A stretch of 64,000 nucleotides of DNA, taken from Diadema setosum. Lineage: Eukaryota > Echinodermata > Echinoidea > Diadematoida > Diadematidae. The position numbers and the translations under genes are program-made. Location of the stretch: NCBI GenBank assembly GCA_033980235.1, contig CM067075.1, forward strand, positions 26,979,650 through 27,043,649, in the 5' to 3' direction. Within the stretch, counting starts at the first letter, position 1; each line of letters begins with the position of its first letter. Below are positions 45,501 to 58,752 of the stretch, in pieces. The notes below the pieces were generated by a model. It did no database searches, had not been told where the DNA came from, and worked only from the letters and a program-made list of their open reading frames with translations.

Positions 45501-45563
<63 letters not shown>

Positions 45564-45568
45564 CATCC
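45418..45568. repeat. (CTAT)n array
   Basis: Two blocks of CTAT split by about 30 bases of other sequence (AACTAAGGAACCG). Confidence 0.95.
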
Positions 45569-46364
45569 ATCTAATCTTTTTCTTTCTTTGGCAGCGTAGA
45601 CACGTTCGGAAGGCCAATTACATCCGTAAATTCAAGATGCAAGTACATTTGACATTGACACAACGAGTTAAAACCGAGGATGAACGACGAATTAATACAG
45701 AGTAGTCACGTAGAACACTCCTGCTAGAACCAGTCTTTATGAAACATACCAAAATGAGGGCACGGGAAAAAAGTGAAGGTTATTACGAAGAAAGAGAGTA
45801 AAAAAAAAAAAAAAATGTTGACGTGTAAACACCTTAAACCGTTTGTGCAGGCAGGTAAGGCTGAAAGGTGCACCCATTAGTAAGACGGAAGTGGCGTTTC
45901 CTAGTATTAGCGAAAACGTGACCGATCGCTTTTAATCCATGATTTCGTAGATTGTTCGACCATTTAAGGAAAACAACAACGGGAACGACAACAACCTCCA
46001 ACTCTTCTGGAATAATGTTAGTTTATTTGCTATTGTTGTTTTGTTTATTTTTGGTATAACATAGAGATTGGATGTAATTGTATTTACTCGTCCGAGGAGT
46101 ACTGCAAACATTAATGGAAGTTGAAGGTTATGCGCAGCATCACCCAAAAACAGCAGAAGCTGGAGTACTTGATAATTAGTAAAAGAAAAAGTGTCGATTT
46201 CACAGTATCAAACAGCGAGAACCGGAAAGCTGTACCGTCATTACTGGAGGTAAATAATGGAATTGTTACCAGACGCGCATCGAGAAGCGATAATGGTAGA
46301 AGAGGTGGGAGTAAGGGAGTGTTGAAAATGTGAAGTGGAAAAAACTATGGGGTAACAAACCAAG

Positions 46365-46443
46365 CCCCCCCCCCCCCCTTCAAAAAAGAAGAAGAAGAAG
46401 AAGAAGAAGAAGAAGAAGAAGAAGAAGAAGAAGAAGAAAGAAA
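46365..46443. repeat. C-run followed by (GAA)n
   Basis: About 14 C, a short spacer, then about 17 GAA units. Confidence 0.95.
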
Positions 46444-47229
46444 GCGCTGAGGTATAGTTACGTTCATCAACATTAAATAATGAAAGCTGCAATGGCAAAG
46501 TCAAATGCAGAGAGGTATCTTATACTAATCAATTAATCCAGTGAGAAAGGGGAAAACACTGAAGAACAGTATGAGACGAGTAACAAGAAGAGATGAAGTT
46601 CAATGAGCTCATCAGTCAAGATTTTCTCTTTAATCTTCATTTTCAGTTTGCCTCTTACGTTTAAGATTTATGAACAATTCATATTATAGTACTACAATGC
46701 CAATTATAGCGTACGCGTGCTGTCAAAAAAAAAAAGAAAAAGAAAAGAGTAGAACCCGTAATCTCAGATTATATTGAGAACAAGATAAGAATAATGATAA
46801 TAAAAACAAATAAAATCCCTGCCTCTGGGACGAGGACTCCCGGGTCTTGAACTAAGACCATTGTTTTAGAATTAATTAGAACTCTTATCTTTGAATGACA
46901 CCAATGATGTCGCACATGACAAGGGGGAGGAGAGATGAAGGAAACAGACATACAAAAATATATAATTACAGTACTAACGTCACCATCTGACACGTTCCCA
47001 TCTCTATCTGTAGACTAAACAAGACTGAGAGGATGCCCCGGGGGTCAGAAAGAAAGTAGTGAGCTAAGAAGATAAGAATGCCCATTGTTCTTCAAAGGAG
47101 AGGTCTTCGCCGATATTCAGAAATAAATTAGTGTCACCTGAAGGAGGAATATCTGACACTTCCCACGCGTAGCCATACAGGCTATTAGTATAATGGCAAG
47201 AAGTTACTACAGGCCAGCGTTCTAAGCAT

Positions 47230-47310
47230 AAAAGAAGTTGTGGTGGCCCAGTGGTGAACCCGTGGATGCGCAATCTTTGGGTCCCAGTTCGGATCTAATC
47301 AGCACCATGA
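47230..47310 (+). mobile_element. tRNA-like SINE head (remnant)
   Basis: GTGGCCCAGTGGTGAACCC is a good A-box region; GGGTCCCAGTTCGGATCT about 35 bases on is a fair B-box. No acceptor-stem pairing was found, so not called a tRNA gene. Confidence 0.4.
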
Positions 47311-47753
47311 GTAATGTTCTTTAAGCCAGGAACAGAGTCTACCAGTTATATACTGTTATTAATTTTTGCGTACAGATATTTTCGTGAATGAGGAGGTCAA
47401 GGACATTTTTCGCAAGATGCCATTTTCGCGAATCGACACGTAGGCTCTCGTGGGTGCGCAAACCCTAGTGCATAGCGACATTTTCGCGTGTTGTTAGATT
47501 CTCCGTCCAACAGTATAAAATCGTGACATTTGCGAAAATGAAACCCTCGCAAAAATATTGCCTAGACGTTCTGATGGGGGACTTAACGCCATTGACCTTT
47601 AGGTTGTTTGTGCTTTGTGAGAAATAGTTGTCCATCTTGGTAGGAATTCATACGCAAATTATGCGTGAAATGTTTTACATCCTGACTCAAACAGCACCGA
47701 TCATAAAGAAAAGTCATAATACAAAGAGTCTCATGTTGTTTTGTTTTGTAATG

Positions 47754-47848
47754 GTTTGGTTTGGTTTGGTTTGGTTTGGTTTGGTTTGGCTTGTTTGTTT
47801 GTTGTTTGTTTGTTTGTTTGTTTGTTTGTTTTTGTTTTTGTTTTTGCT
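47754..47848. repeat. (GGTTT)n then (GTTT)n
   Basis: Eight GGTTT units followed by GTTT and TTTTG units. Confidence 0.95.
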
Positions 47849-47920
47849 ATGATGACTGAATGCAAACATAGAAGATGGGCTGCAGTTTTCGCCTAAACCA
47901 GGGTGGTAGCCGCCCAAGCG

Positions 47921-48325
47921 TTAAAGGATGGTATAGTATTGTTGGAGAATGATGATTGTGCTTTTAACTTTTCTTGCGAGATACCAAGAAACCCCTTATG
48001 AGATTTAGAGCAAGCCATTTCTAAAGGAATTATAATCTATGAGATTAGAATCGGTTTTTGAATGGCTGAGACATCCACAAACAGAGTAAAACAAAGCAAT
48101 CCTAATAAGATAAGGGGCCCACCTTTCATTATAGGATTGCTCTGTTTTGGATATCTCAGCCATTTCAAAACCAATTTTGGTCAAATAAACATGGAATCCC
48201 TATTGGAATTACAAGTCCTTATTTCAAAAGGAGGTTTCCAATTATCTCTCTCACACATACACAAAAAAAAAAAATGTTAGAAACCTGAAGTTAGATTTCA
48301 AACAAAACTATACGATCCCTTTTAA
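47921..48325. mobile_element. Foldback MITE, family A, copy 4
   Basis: TTAAAGGATGGTATAG at the left end, ACGATCCCTTTTAA at the right. Centre GGGGCCCACC replaces the usual GGGACCCACC, with inverted flanks AGCAATCCTAATA / TATAGGATTGCT. Confidence 0.85.
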
Positions 48326-49029
48326 CTGATGCTTCCGTGCTTATTGCATGCATCAGTCCAGCTCCTACTAAACTCCAGATCAAGGCTTCCCACCTCCCTG
48401 ATTTCAATGATTATTTAGGTGATCCGAATATCCTCTCGAATCATCTTCTGTATCTGTACGAATTTGATTTTTTCTTTTCTTTCTGGTGCTAACAGCCATG
48501 TGGAGGTATGTAATGTCAGTTGATGGGGAAACGGATCAATACGTCAGCCACTCATTCTGTAAATATTTTTTTTTCTTTCACATAGGCCGTTTTCCAGTAG
48601 ATCCATTGGATCTGACGTATCAACGGTGGTGTGTTTTGCCAAGATGAGATGATGCGTAGAGTTGTTGTCCATGCCGTCTCCGCTTCCTTGTGTTTTCAAG
48701 ACGCTGCTGCAGTTTGCGTTGGTCATAATGCTTATTACACTTTAAGCTGACCTGGCGGAATTTTCGTGATATGTCCAAGCGTTCCTGACATCTGTCTTCC
48801 TCAATGAAATCAATATTTCCAAATTATCCCACTGTTGTTGTCTGGCTGTTTTCTTGAGATCAAGTTGACCTCGACCCTTGAGTCATTGACGCTAATTTTT
48901 AATAGGCATACTTGGCAGGTTGTGATACTAATAAGAGCAATCTAAAATTGGTGGAATCGAGACATGGAAAATGTAAGTGTATATTGTAAAAAATGTATGT
49001 GTGTGTGTGTGTGTGTGTGTTTGTGTGAA

Positions 49030-49066
<37 letters not shown>

Positions 49067-49899
49067 GACAGAGAGCTGTTGATAATTCCAGGAAATATCA
49101 TCTTATCATAGTATCAGATTAAAAAAAAAATGTTTTCTTTGTCTACCCGGTGTTTTGGTTTCATGTGTCTACTTTTTCTCCTTCTTCTTCTTTTACTTCT
49201 TTTTTATCTCCTTCTTCTTTCTCCTCCTCTTCCTCTATGGGGGCGATGAGGGGGATCAGAGTGGATCTACAATCCCAATACTGATGGACAGATTATCCCC
49301 ATTTTACCCAGATTATCCCCTGTTCAGGTCGACGGTTAGAATGAGATCAGAAGAGATTATCTCAGCCCACTCTCGTTCTGGAAAGAATAACGGCAGTAAA
49401 GGTCTCATAGTGCCAAGAATACAAAACAGGAAAAGTCTACTTTAGTATAAAATACTGATCATGTACACAATCACAGAGAGAGAGGCAAGGGGGGGGGGAG
49501 AGTAGCGTCTTATGGAGTTCATAGAGAACAAGGTTGATATTGTCTGTAGAGAGACATCATACAAGATAATTATTTCAATGGGATGTAGTCGCGTTTACCT
49601 CGTCCGCATCCTTGAAAAAGCGATGGCGAAGTGTAAATAAATACAACGTTTTTGTAAGTGTATGTGCGCGCGCATGTGTGCATTTGTTACGCAATCACCG
49701 TAAACGAAGGCGAGAAAATCAAAACGTTATTAACGAATGGCGAGAGGAGGGGGGGGGGTCGGGTGGAAATGTAGTAGCCTTGCTTTGACAAGTGTCATTC
49801 TACTTCGTTGAACACGAGTGTGCTTATCATTCACTGATCATTCACCATCATCGTCGCCGCATCATCAGCCTGAAGATACTCTCTCCCTCTTGTGTGTGG

Positions 49900-51251
49900 A
49901 CCCGTATTTATCGAGGAGAGGCGCACCAGCGGTATAAACATTGAAACTCGACGAGCCCGTAGCAGTTACACGTGTGTATGAGGCAAGCCGCGCCAGCCTT
50001 TCAAATCAGCCGGCAGGAAAGAAGACCTTCAATAACCAATCCGTGTGTTTTCACTTCGGATTTTCGTGCGCTCATCCTTTCTTGCTTCCCCCTTCCCTAG
50101 GCTCTCGCTATCTCACACTACATCACTTCTTGTTCCCTCCTCCACTCTTTGCTCCACCCCCCCCCCACCCATCCCTCCCTACTCCCATTTGCTCGAGTTG
50201 TCTCTCTCTCTCTTCTTCGCATCAGTTGGTGCTTCGCGCCCAGGAGGGAAATAACGGCTCGAGTTCTGTTTCGGATTCATGTAAATCTCCGCTTCGACCG
50301 AAATTCTGGTCCTCTGGATAATGTTTCTGCTCGGCTCAAACCTCATCCCTGCTGCTCGCGCCACACACCACCACTTCGACGGCATCTCACGTTTCTGGGG
50401 ACGATAATACCCTGATGCCACACGCTGGATACCGGGAGGTCTTTAAGAAAGTCGCATTGTATGTATTATGGGCGACGGGAAAACAATAACAACAAAGGGA
50501 GCTAGGTGGAGAACGCGTTTGAGGCACTCTAGAAACACCCGCCTTGTTCTTGTGAACTGAAGAGGAAAGAGGGAGGAGGTGGGCGGATTCTGATGTTAGG
50601 CGGAGATTGACTCCAGGGGAAAACTGATTCCTTCTTCTCTTCTCTCTCGTTTTTTTTTTTTTCTTAATTCTCTCTTTCTCCCCAAGCTAGGCTGAGGACT
50701 TAATGCCAAGCCTCATTCGCGGATTTGGCAGTAAGCTCAGTGGCACCGCTCTCCTTGGCTGGGCCTATGGACCTGTGCTTACAGCGAAGGGATCAGCGTT
50801 ATAAACCAAATACATACACTCTGTATCGCAAGCAGATTTATTAAATCATCCTATGCCAGGAGTGCAGCGTTCTGATCCACTTTTTCGTCTTATTTTTCAT
50901 CTTGAATCGAAACCTAATTGCAAGGAAAATTCTTCAATTGCAGCAGGGAAAACTCGTACGCGATATAAGACCACTTTCAGAGCTGGAAAAAAAAAAGCAG
51001 GAAAGTTAGATAAAATGGAAAACTTTGTGGTATCGTTTTTTGTTTTGGAGTTGTGGCAACCTTGTTGTTAAAGACGGAACTTGGTGAAACAAACTCTAGA
51101 TCCTGGACTGGACAATGTCGTTTTGGAGCTGGACTGAAAGGTGAACTATCAGTCTGTTCTATTTCTGTGAAGTGAACACACAATACCATTTCGGTATTTC
51201 ATATCGTTATCGGAATATACGCATTATTGTGCATCTGACCCATTCATTACG
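49900..51251 (+). promoter_or_regulatory. Probable promoter and 5' UTR region of the second gene
   Basis: GC content rises here relative to the flanks. A TATA-like GGTATAAACA lies near 49931. A long pyrimidine tract at 50630-50685 ends in cccaag and resembles a splice acceptor, so the 5' UTR may be split with its last exon running from about 50687 into the coding start. No conserved core promoter can be proven by eye. Short open frames in the CT-rich part (49941-50421) are composition artefacts. Confidence 0.3.
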
Positions 51252-51380
51252 ATGACTGGTCCAAAGAACATCGCAATGGGAAATCTCTACCGGCCTTTTG
51301 GAGAGAAGGGCGGCGCTGGTCCCCGGCTCGCTCGCTCCATAACCCTGATCCTTGTGATGCACGCGGCCTGTCTACAAAGG
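51252..51380 (+). CDS. First coding exon of a second gene: signal-peptide exon, family unknown
   Basis: ATG at 51252 is the first in-frame ATG after an in-frame TGA at 51168-51170 and has A at -3. The 43 codons end in AGG|GTAAGT, a perfect donor, in phase 0. The peptide has a polar, basic N-terminal part (MTGPKNIAMGNLYRPFG..., residues 1-28) and a hydrophobic core SITLILVMHAA followed by CLQR: a signal peptide with a long n-region, or a signal anchor. The exon is GC-rich against an AT-rich background. It starts about 26.7 kb downstream of the receptor on the same strand. It could begin a paralogous receptor or an unrelated secreted or membrane protein; nothing here decides. Confidence 0.7.
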
Positions 51381-53024
51381 GTAAGTCTTCGTTTTTTTAA
51401 AGTGTTAAAACCTCCTTGACTCCACAATGAAAGAAAGCCGGCGGGCTTCCCTTAACGGTATCCACGAACAGGGTCCGTTGTCAATTAATGTCAGTAGAGC
51501 GCGGATGATCCCTATTGAAGTCGGTTGACGCACAACCTCTTTTCTCTTTCATCCGCCTTGTTCCTGCAAGTCGTTCTTTGATGAAGATGAAGCTCCTCCA
51601 AGGAAATGCAACAATGGGGGCGGCGGCGCGCTAACTTTCGGAACTTTGAAGCTTTGTTCGCGAGATGTTGTTGAACCCCTTCATAGTTTCCTCCCCCATT
51701 CTTGTCTCTTTTCTACGTTGATTTGTAAGCCTGGGATTTATCTCGAATATATGCCTTTTGGAGCCTCTTCCGACTTACCGATAACGGGACCCCCTTTTCT
51801 CGACATTAATATACTTCCCTTCCATTCACTTCATTTCATTTTGTACTCGCAATAAACAAAGCGTGGTTGAAAATGCACCTAATAATCCGTTCTTATGCGT
51901 TGCCAGGTTATCCGCGATGAGGAGCCATGCCGCCAACGCTTGTGCATCAATGAAAGAGGTCACTTGTTACTCCCGGTCTGTAGCCACTAATTGATATCGT
52001 GCTCTAGAGGATGGCACGTTTCATGTCCGCAAACTTCATCACCTTGTGTTCGATCACTTCCAGTTAACAATCAAAATACTGATAACGCGAGTGTACTGAT
52101 AACAAAGTGCACTGTAATCGTGGAATTGAAGGCACCCATCATTGTTGATACTAATAAGCAGACACGCAAACGAGAAATATAAACCAATGTTTTAAGTAGT
52201 AATACAGATCACTTATACACTATTGAATATGATGGAGAATTTCACCTTGTAGACAAAGGGTTGACCTTTAATTTCTTAAGAGGTGAGAAGAGATGTTTCT
52301 TTTCTTGCTGATTGCTTTTCTGTTAGAAGGTTAGGTTTATCAACACATAGATCAACAGGATGTGAAGTGCAGCATGACGACATTAGGGTTGTTTATCGAT
52401 ATTATTACGATTGTCGCAGATATCGTGGTCTATTTTTCAAGGGCAATTGTTCAAGTGTTTGATGAAAAACAAAAGCACAACGAAAACAACCATGGCATCC
52501 CGAAAGGGTGATACCGTGAGCGCTGAACTGCAACATCGCCAGGGGTTTATCTTATTCCTGTTTTGAAGTTAAAGAAAACCCAGTGGAATGGCTTAAATCG
52601 TTCACTTTTCACAGTCATGTGCAAACCCTTCGAGTCTCTCAGCAGTGAAGTCAAGCACTGTTCCATCAATAGGGAATTTGATAGCGATCGATGACGCTGT
52701 GACCCTTCATTGAAAGTAGGGCCAGTCAGGGTCTGAAGTACTCTTTTTCTTCCTCCTCCTATCCCTGTTCCTTATCCTTCCCCTTCTTCGCTTCATCTTC
52801 TTTACCTTCTTTTCAGCGTCATCATTATCATCATCATCCTCTTCTCCTACCTCCTCCTATATACCCATTCTTTTCATTTTGTCTCCATATTTATCTACTT
52901 CTTCTTCTTCTTCTTCCCTTTCTTCTTCTTCTTCATTGGCGAACTAGAATCTACTCGGTGACAACATGGATCTACGAGTAGCTCCATGCTGACGAGGTGG
53001 GACGTGGGAAACACTCACCGTGTG

Positions 53025-53050
53025 TAGACTACACAATATTGTGTAGTCTA
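53025..53050. repeat. Perfect 26-bp palindrome
   Basis: TAGACTACACAAT followed at once by its exact inverse, no loop. Lies in the proposed intron between the two exons of the second gene. Confidence 0.9.
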
Positions 53051-53160
53051 TCTTCTCACAGTTATCGCATGGGAAAGTCAGATTTCATACGCAACTCGAG
53101 GTTTTTTTCGCAAGATCCCAGATATAGGTATACCAACAAGGGGGTAGTACCTCCCTTGAC

Positions 53161-53197
53161 ACACACACACACATGCACACACGCACACACACACACC
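53161..53197. repeat. (CA)n microsatellite before the candidate exon
   Basis: CA repeat that also forms the weak pyrimidine tract of the proposed acceptor at 53210. Confidence 0.9.
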
Positions 53198-53210
53198 ATC
53201 TCTCACACAG

Positions 53211-53305
53211 TCACTGTTGTGTTATTATGACGTGTATCACGTCACTGAGGATGTTGCTATCTTTGACTCAAGCAGCTGCTCACTCTTCAACCCACGTGAT
53301 TGCAG
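53211..53305 (+). CDS. Candidate second exon of the 51252 gene: Cys-bearing extracellular segment
   Basis: Acceptor ccatctctcacacag ends at 53210; donor CAG|GTATCG at 53306. Read in phase 0, as the upstream exon requires, it gives 31 codons beginning SLLCYYDVYHVTEDVAIFD and then SSSCSLFNPRDC, plus two bases. There are no stops in this frame, three cysteines, and balanced codon use between two long (CA)n/(GT)n tracts that cannot code like this. It looks like part of a disulfide-bonded ectodomain. I do not recognise the family. The acceptor's pyrimidine tract is poor, being (CA)n. Confidence 0.4.
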
Positions 53306-53357
53306 GTATCGAAGTTACACACATGTGCCTGCCACACTGTTTCTCTGTTTATTGTCT

Positions 53358-53359
53358 GT

Positions 53360-53442
<83 letters not shown>
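53358..53442. repeat. (GT)n microsatellite
   Basis: About 40 GT units shortly after the candidate exon donor, inverse in sense to the CA tract at 53161. Confidence 0.95.
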
Positions 53443-53444
<2 letters not shown>

Positions 53445-56400
53445 AATTTGTGCACACTATTTGACTCCTTGATACAGGAAGGGTTAAAGGTATTTAAAGG
53501 AATTGGTACGCTCAACAAGTAGCTCCGTCTTCTCGAGAACGTTCAATTGCTATGGAAAGGAAGCATCTGTCATCTTAAGTCCTCTTTGCATAATAGCTCA
53601 TAATTATTATCATACAACAATACATAAAGGGGTTTTGTGTATTTCAGTTGCTTGCAAATGCACACACACTCTTAACGTAAATTTCTTCAGAATCTTTCTT
53701 TGGTGACTTTGGGGGAAGAAGAAGAAGGAGAAATGATTACCTTATGAATTCCTTGTTTTCCTGAACCGCATCATGTCACATAACACATTTTTTTAGATCG
53801 TAACTTCTTCTTCTTCCCCCCCCCCCCAAAAAAAAAAACACAAACACAAACAAAACAAAACAAAAAACAAAACAAAACACACACACACATACAAATAATG
53901 AACACTTACACGCAAAAAAGAGTCTGTTACCGGAACGCTTGTTAATGGAGCTGTTGCCACAGCAATAACCACATCCATACTTTCGTATAATCCATCTGCC
54001 ATCAAGTATATAAACAATCAAATTATGTCAGTAGTTACCACTCCTTCGTGATACATGAAACTATGATAGGAGGAAAAGAAACGGATATAAAAAAATTAAA
54101 GTGGATTCGCTCTACACGTCTTATTTTCACGGTATGAACAGTCCGAGCAGGTAATTAGACTGTCTCCTACTGACAATTCTTTTTTTTTTTTTAATTCTTG
54201 TCTATCGCTGTTTCTAGGAACATGAGCAAAACCACATCTTGAAAAGTGTCAATCTATATCTTCCATCTACTGGAGATAGAGGTGGTGTTGTTGTTTGTTT
54301 TGTATTCGTTAATTGTTTTATTTTTCCAGCTTACATTTTGCCTTGCTTTTTATTTCGTTTATTTTGTTCTTATGGGGCCATGCCCCTCAATTTTCACAAG
54401 ATTTCAGCCTAAACGGTAATCAGTTATTAATTAAAACATTAACTGGAACTCACGGAACCATTTATATGTAGATTCTTGGTGAACCGTGTAAAGACCGCCG
54501 TCTCCATCACCATAATTATAAAACAACTATGGCATTGTAAACAAATACGTCACAAATGGTGATCAAATATTTTCCTCTCTCATGACTGTTATTTTGGGTT
54601 CATATTATTTCAGTACACGTCACTGAATATAACCGTTAAGGAAACCAAGTGCGTCACCAAAAACAGAATTTGGTTACCAAATGAGGGGAAAGTTCTTAAC
54701 TCGGCATCCAGCTTTGACACTCTTCAACAGGACAAACACAAGAGGAAAAAAAAAAACCCTAAAATAATGGAATAAAATAAAAGTCATTGTTTTGCACTCT
54801 GAAATGGAAGATGGTTAATAATAGTACGTCGGAAAAGACGGGCTTCAGGGCGTGTGACGTTAAAGGAGTGCATTGACCTTACTGTCTCCAATGTCTGTCT
54901 GGTATAGTTGACGCAGTGCCCTTCACCCTCCTGCCCCGCCCTTTCTCTGCTACCCTCCGCTCACCTCTCCTTAATCCATCAACCTTAATAATTCCCTTAC
55001 AAATATGTTACCCATCACTGTTGTATCCCCCACACCCCGCGCGGAGAAGCTATATAGCTGTCTGTACTGCGTCTGCTGTGTGGTTACTAGCTTATTTGTA
55101 TTCAGATGGGTGTATAATCAACATCATGATGCATTATATAGATCCCCACGCATTCCACGTTGAATAGATAAAGGGAGATGTGTCTAATGAGTAACCGATA
55201 AACAGTGGAGTGATAAAGACATTAATATAACGAAACCGCGCAACCGTGTCAACCAGTATAGCAGTATCACGTATATGACATTGTTGGCGCCCCACCCCAA
55301 TCTCTTCCCTTCTTCCTCTCCACCCCCCCCCCTTTCTCTCTGATGGCAGTGTGTTTGGATCGACAGAAGATAAATACAGAGTATCTAGATAAGCACCAAC
55401 TTTAGCGGGTGTTGCCCAGGTATTTCTGTTGGCTCCTCTATTCAGTGATAATGGGCGGTTGATGACGTAACAGTTACGGGGGGTATGCAAGGGCACGAGG
55501 CGTTATAATAATTATGATATAAGTCTACATTAAATTATAAATGACCTGGAATTCCTTAAGGACAGGAAAATTCTTTCATCGGGCTCGTACATTTTATGCA
55601 AATTACACTAAAATCTAAAAAAATCACAACTTTTTGATTATCTATTTTCCGTTCAATTTAAGTTCAATATATTGTTTTATTGGTAAAAGTTAAGCTACTC
55701 GCTACTGCAGGATTAACGCAAAGCAACATGCATGCGGACTGACGTCCGAGAAAGGACAATATTGTGAGGATGTGATTGTCATGGTAACAGTGTTGCGATT
55801 ATTGTATCTCGAGTGATATTTGTTATGCTAGGAAAGTGGAAAATAATCATCCCCTTTTTAAATCCCATCTGACATTGTCTGATGACGTAACTTTAGGAAG
55901 TCGTTGTCGATTTATCAGCTCTGAAAGAAGAAAAGGTAGGGAGAGGAACGAGGAAGGTTCAAAGAGAAAGAATGATAGAAAAACAAAACAAAAGAAGGAG
56001 GAGGAGGAAGAGAAGGATTGGGTGCACTTGTCAGTATCAGGAGCGACTTCACATGTAACTAGGACGGGGGGATGCTGTATTGCCAACTAGTTTAGGGCTG
56101 TATCCTCTGCGTCTTTTGTACCAAAGCAACAGTCAAAACTGATATAAGTTTACATCTTCCCCTCTTCCTCTCATTCCCTCATCCCTCTCTTTCTCTTCCT
56201 CTCTCTCTCTCTTTCTTTCTCAATTCTCTGAATCTATTCAGTTGCCTTCCGTATATAATGAAAGGCACGTTTGGAAACTGTGCCAGCAAATCGCGACTCG
56301 GCGATGTTGTACTTTGTCGCCTAGATTTAATCGTTCACTCTTGTCCGTGATTGGTCATTTCCTAGTCGAGGGGGGCAAGTTCAGGTAAACGGTGGCCGAA

Positions 56401-57232
56401 CAGTCGTCATAATGTCAACACGGATCAGTGTATCTTTATGTTCGTACTTCCTCTTTGTGTGTGGGTGTGTGTATGTGGGTATGTGTGTCCTCCTTTTGGA
56501 AGTAGTGAAATATGTGAGCACATCAAAAAAGATGAGCAGCGTGGAATGAACAACAGATTTGAGATGACGGCCGAAACGAAATAACCGTACATCATCATTT
56601 TTCGCGTCAAAGTAACACAAAGTGTTGGAGGAGATAATCTTTACGACGCTGGCATTCAACGTCCCCTCGAGGAAAAGTTAAGGAAAATCAACACAACTTT
56701 GTGTAGTAACAGCAACTGCATGCCGGGTGACTTCGCACTACAATCTTATAATGATGTTTGGGTTCAGACCTAAGCCCTTTTGATCTGGAAAAGTCGTGTG
56801 GAATTGTGCCATTGATAAACGCAAACGTCTTTTTGTTTTGTCATTTGTGTTTGTTTTGCTAATTGCCTTGATGATTCATGAGAGGCGGTTAGATTACAGT
56901 ATTTAGAAAGCTTGATGCAAAAAAAGAAAAAGAAAAATAAAGAATAAAGGACACGCTTTCTTCTGCCGCCTGTATGTAAACTTAGCCCCTGTCGCCGGAT
57001 GTAGCGTCTGCTAAGTGCCTTACATGAATTTCTTGGGGGTGAAATATTGGTCACAGAGAGCTTTAGCCAGGATTTTAGAAAGCCATTTTCGAACTGAGGG
57101 GAGGGGGGTACATAATGGAGCAAGTGGCGTCGTATAATGGATTGATAGTGTGGAGAACCAGACAATGGGGTCCAAAAAAAGTTGAGGGTACCGACATGGG
57201 ATGTGTGGTGGGGTAGGTAAGGGGTAGGGGAA

Positions 57233-57612
57233 TTAAAGGGATAGGATAGTTTTGTTAAGATGGAGCTTCAGGGTACCAACTTTTTGTGAATTAATGAGAA
57301 ACCTCCTCTGGAATATGAAAGAGCATACAACTCTAAGATGAATTCAAAATTCATTTGATGAAAATTGGTCATGAAGTGTCTGAGATATCGAGAACAAAGT
57401 GATCCTAATAAAAGGTGGGACCCATCTTTAATTAGGACCTCTTTGTTTTATATTGTTTGAGGGTATCTCAGCCATTTCAAAACCGCTATTCATCCAATAA
57501 ACTTTGAATTTCTCTTAGAAGTGTACACTCTTTAATATTTCTTAAGTGGCTTCCAATCACCTTGCAAACAGTTAAAATCAGAATTCCCTATCCCAACCAA
57601 AACTATTTTTTT
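57233..57612. mobile_element. Foldback MITE, family A, copy 5
   Basis: Left end TTAAAGGGATAGGATAG, centre GGTGGGACCCATC, right arm with GGTATCTCAGCCATTTCAAA and a decayed 3' end. It retains the AAACCTCCTCTGGAATATGA block found in other left arms. Confidence 0.8.
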
Positions 57613-58424
57613 CTTTTTGAGCTAGAGGAAGAGGAACAATGCTATACCAGAAACTAACACACCGGTGTCCTTTGACAAACTAAAACTAAGTAAGCCCGCT
57701 ATTAGAGTCGAAGCGCACACTGAAAGGCCTACATTTCATTGGATACAGTGCATGCGAAGAAAACATCGTTTGATTAATAATCTGACAATTTAGATCGATG
57801 TCAATGTATTACGCGTTTGTGTTGATTGAATATTAATTAATTTGCCCCACAATATTTTATTCTGTACACGTATATTCCGCCATCTAAAACCTTATCATCT
57901 TGTTCGTGTTCGTTATTTTTTGTTGCTGTTGTTGTTGCTGCTGCTGTTTTAGCATAACTATTATTATTCTTGCTTACCCCTAGTATGTCATTTCTCTGAA
58001 GGCGTAATTGCATCCATCATACCACGTACTTGTCGTTCGCATGTTCAAACTGCTCGTTAGAACGGCAATCTGGTGAAGTTGCTCCCTGCGTAAAAGTATA
58101 ATTAACTCCCGGAGTTGGGCACAAGTCGTTACCCACTGATCACCTCGTGTTACGAGCATTCGAGTTCCGCAATGTTTACATAACTCTACTACCTTGATAC
58201 GATTTCTTTTCTTGCGAAACACACATAAGAACTTATATACACACACAGACAGACAGACACACACACATGCACATACACATACACAGACACACACACTCAC
58301 TCGGGAGATACAACTTTACAAGGGCTGAGTATCTACAACAGAGTCCCTGAACATATTCTCACTGTCTTGTGGTTTACCTTAGGCAATGTAATCCATTGCT
58401 GGACCTGGAGTGAGGTGGATTTTA

Positions 58425-58664
58425 TACTGCTGCTGAGACACCCCACAAAGTAAAACAAAGCAATAAAAGGTTGAACTTTTTTTTTTTTTAAGGATCGCTT
58501 TACTCTACTTTGTCTTTGGATATCTCAGCCAATTCAAAGTCAATTTTCATCAAATAAGTATTAATGCTCTTTAATATTTCAGAAAATGGTTTTAACTATC
58601 TCGCAAAAAGGAAGAAGTTAAAAGCTGAATCCTCACCTCAAGTAATACTATGCCATTCTTTTTA
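58425..58664. mobile_element. Foldback MITE, family A, copy 6, 5'-truncated
   Basis: Only the centre and right arm remain: CAAAGTAAAACAAAGCAAT, a T-run in place of the palindrome core, then GGATCGCTTTAC, TTGGATATCTCAGCCAAT and a 3' end ATGCCATTCTTTTTAG. Confidence 0.75.
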
Positions 58665-58679
58665 GTTCGCGAGACCCCC

Positions 58680-58716
58680 GGCTTTGATATTTTCGCGACG
58701 TGGATGTTCAGAGGAA

Positions 58717-58752
<36 letters not shown>

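Noticed and set aside
49941..50421. Overlapping open frames on both strands in the CT-rich region
   Set aside because: Composition effect in the proposed 5' UTR; no splice sites or motifs.
54614..54750. Open stretch after ttatttcag reading YTSLNITVKETKCVTKNRIW
   Set aside because: The frame is phase 0, whereas the preceding candidate exon ends in phase 2; there is no clear donor and it runs into A-rich sequence.
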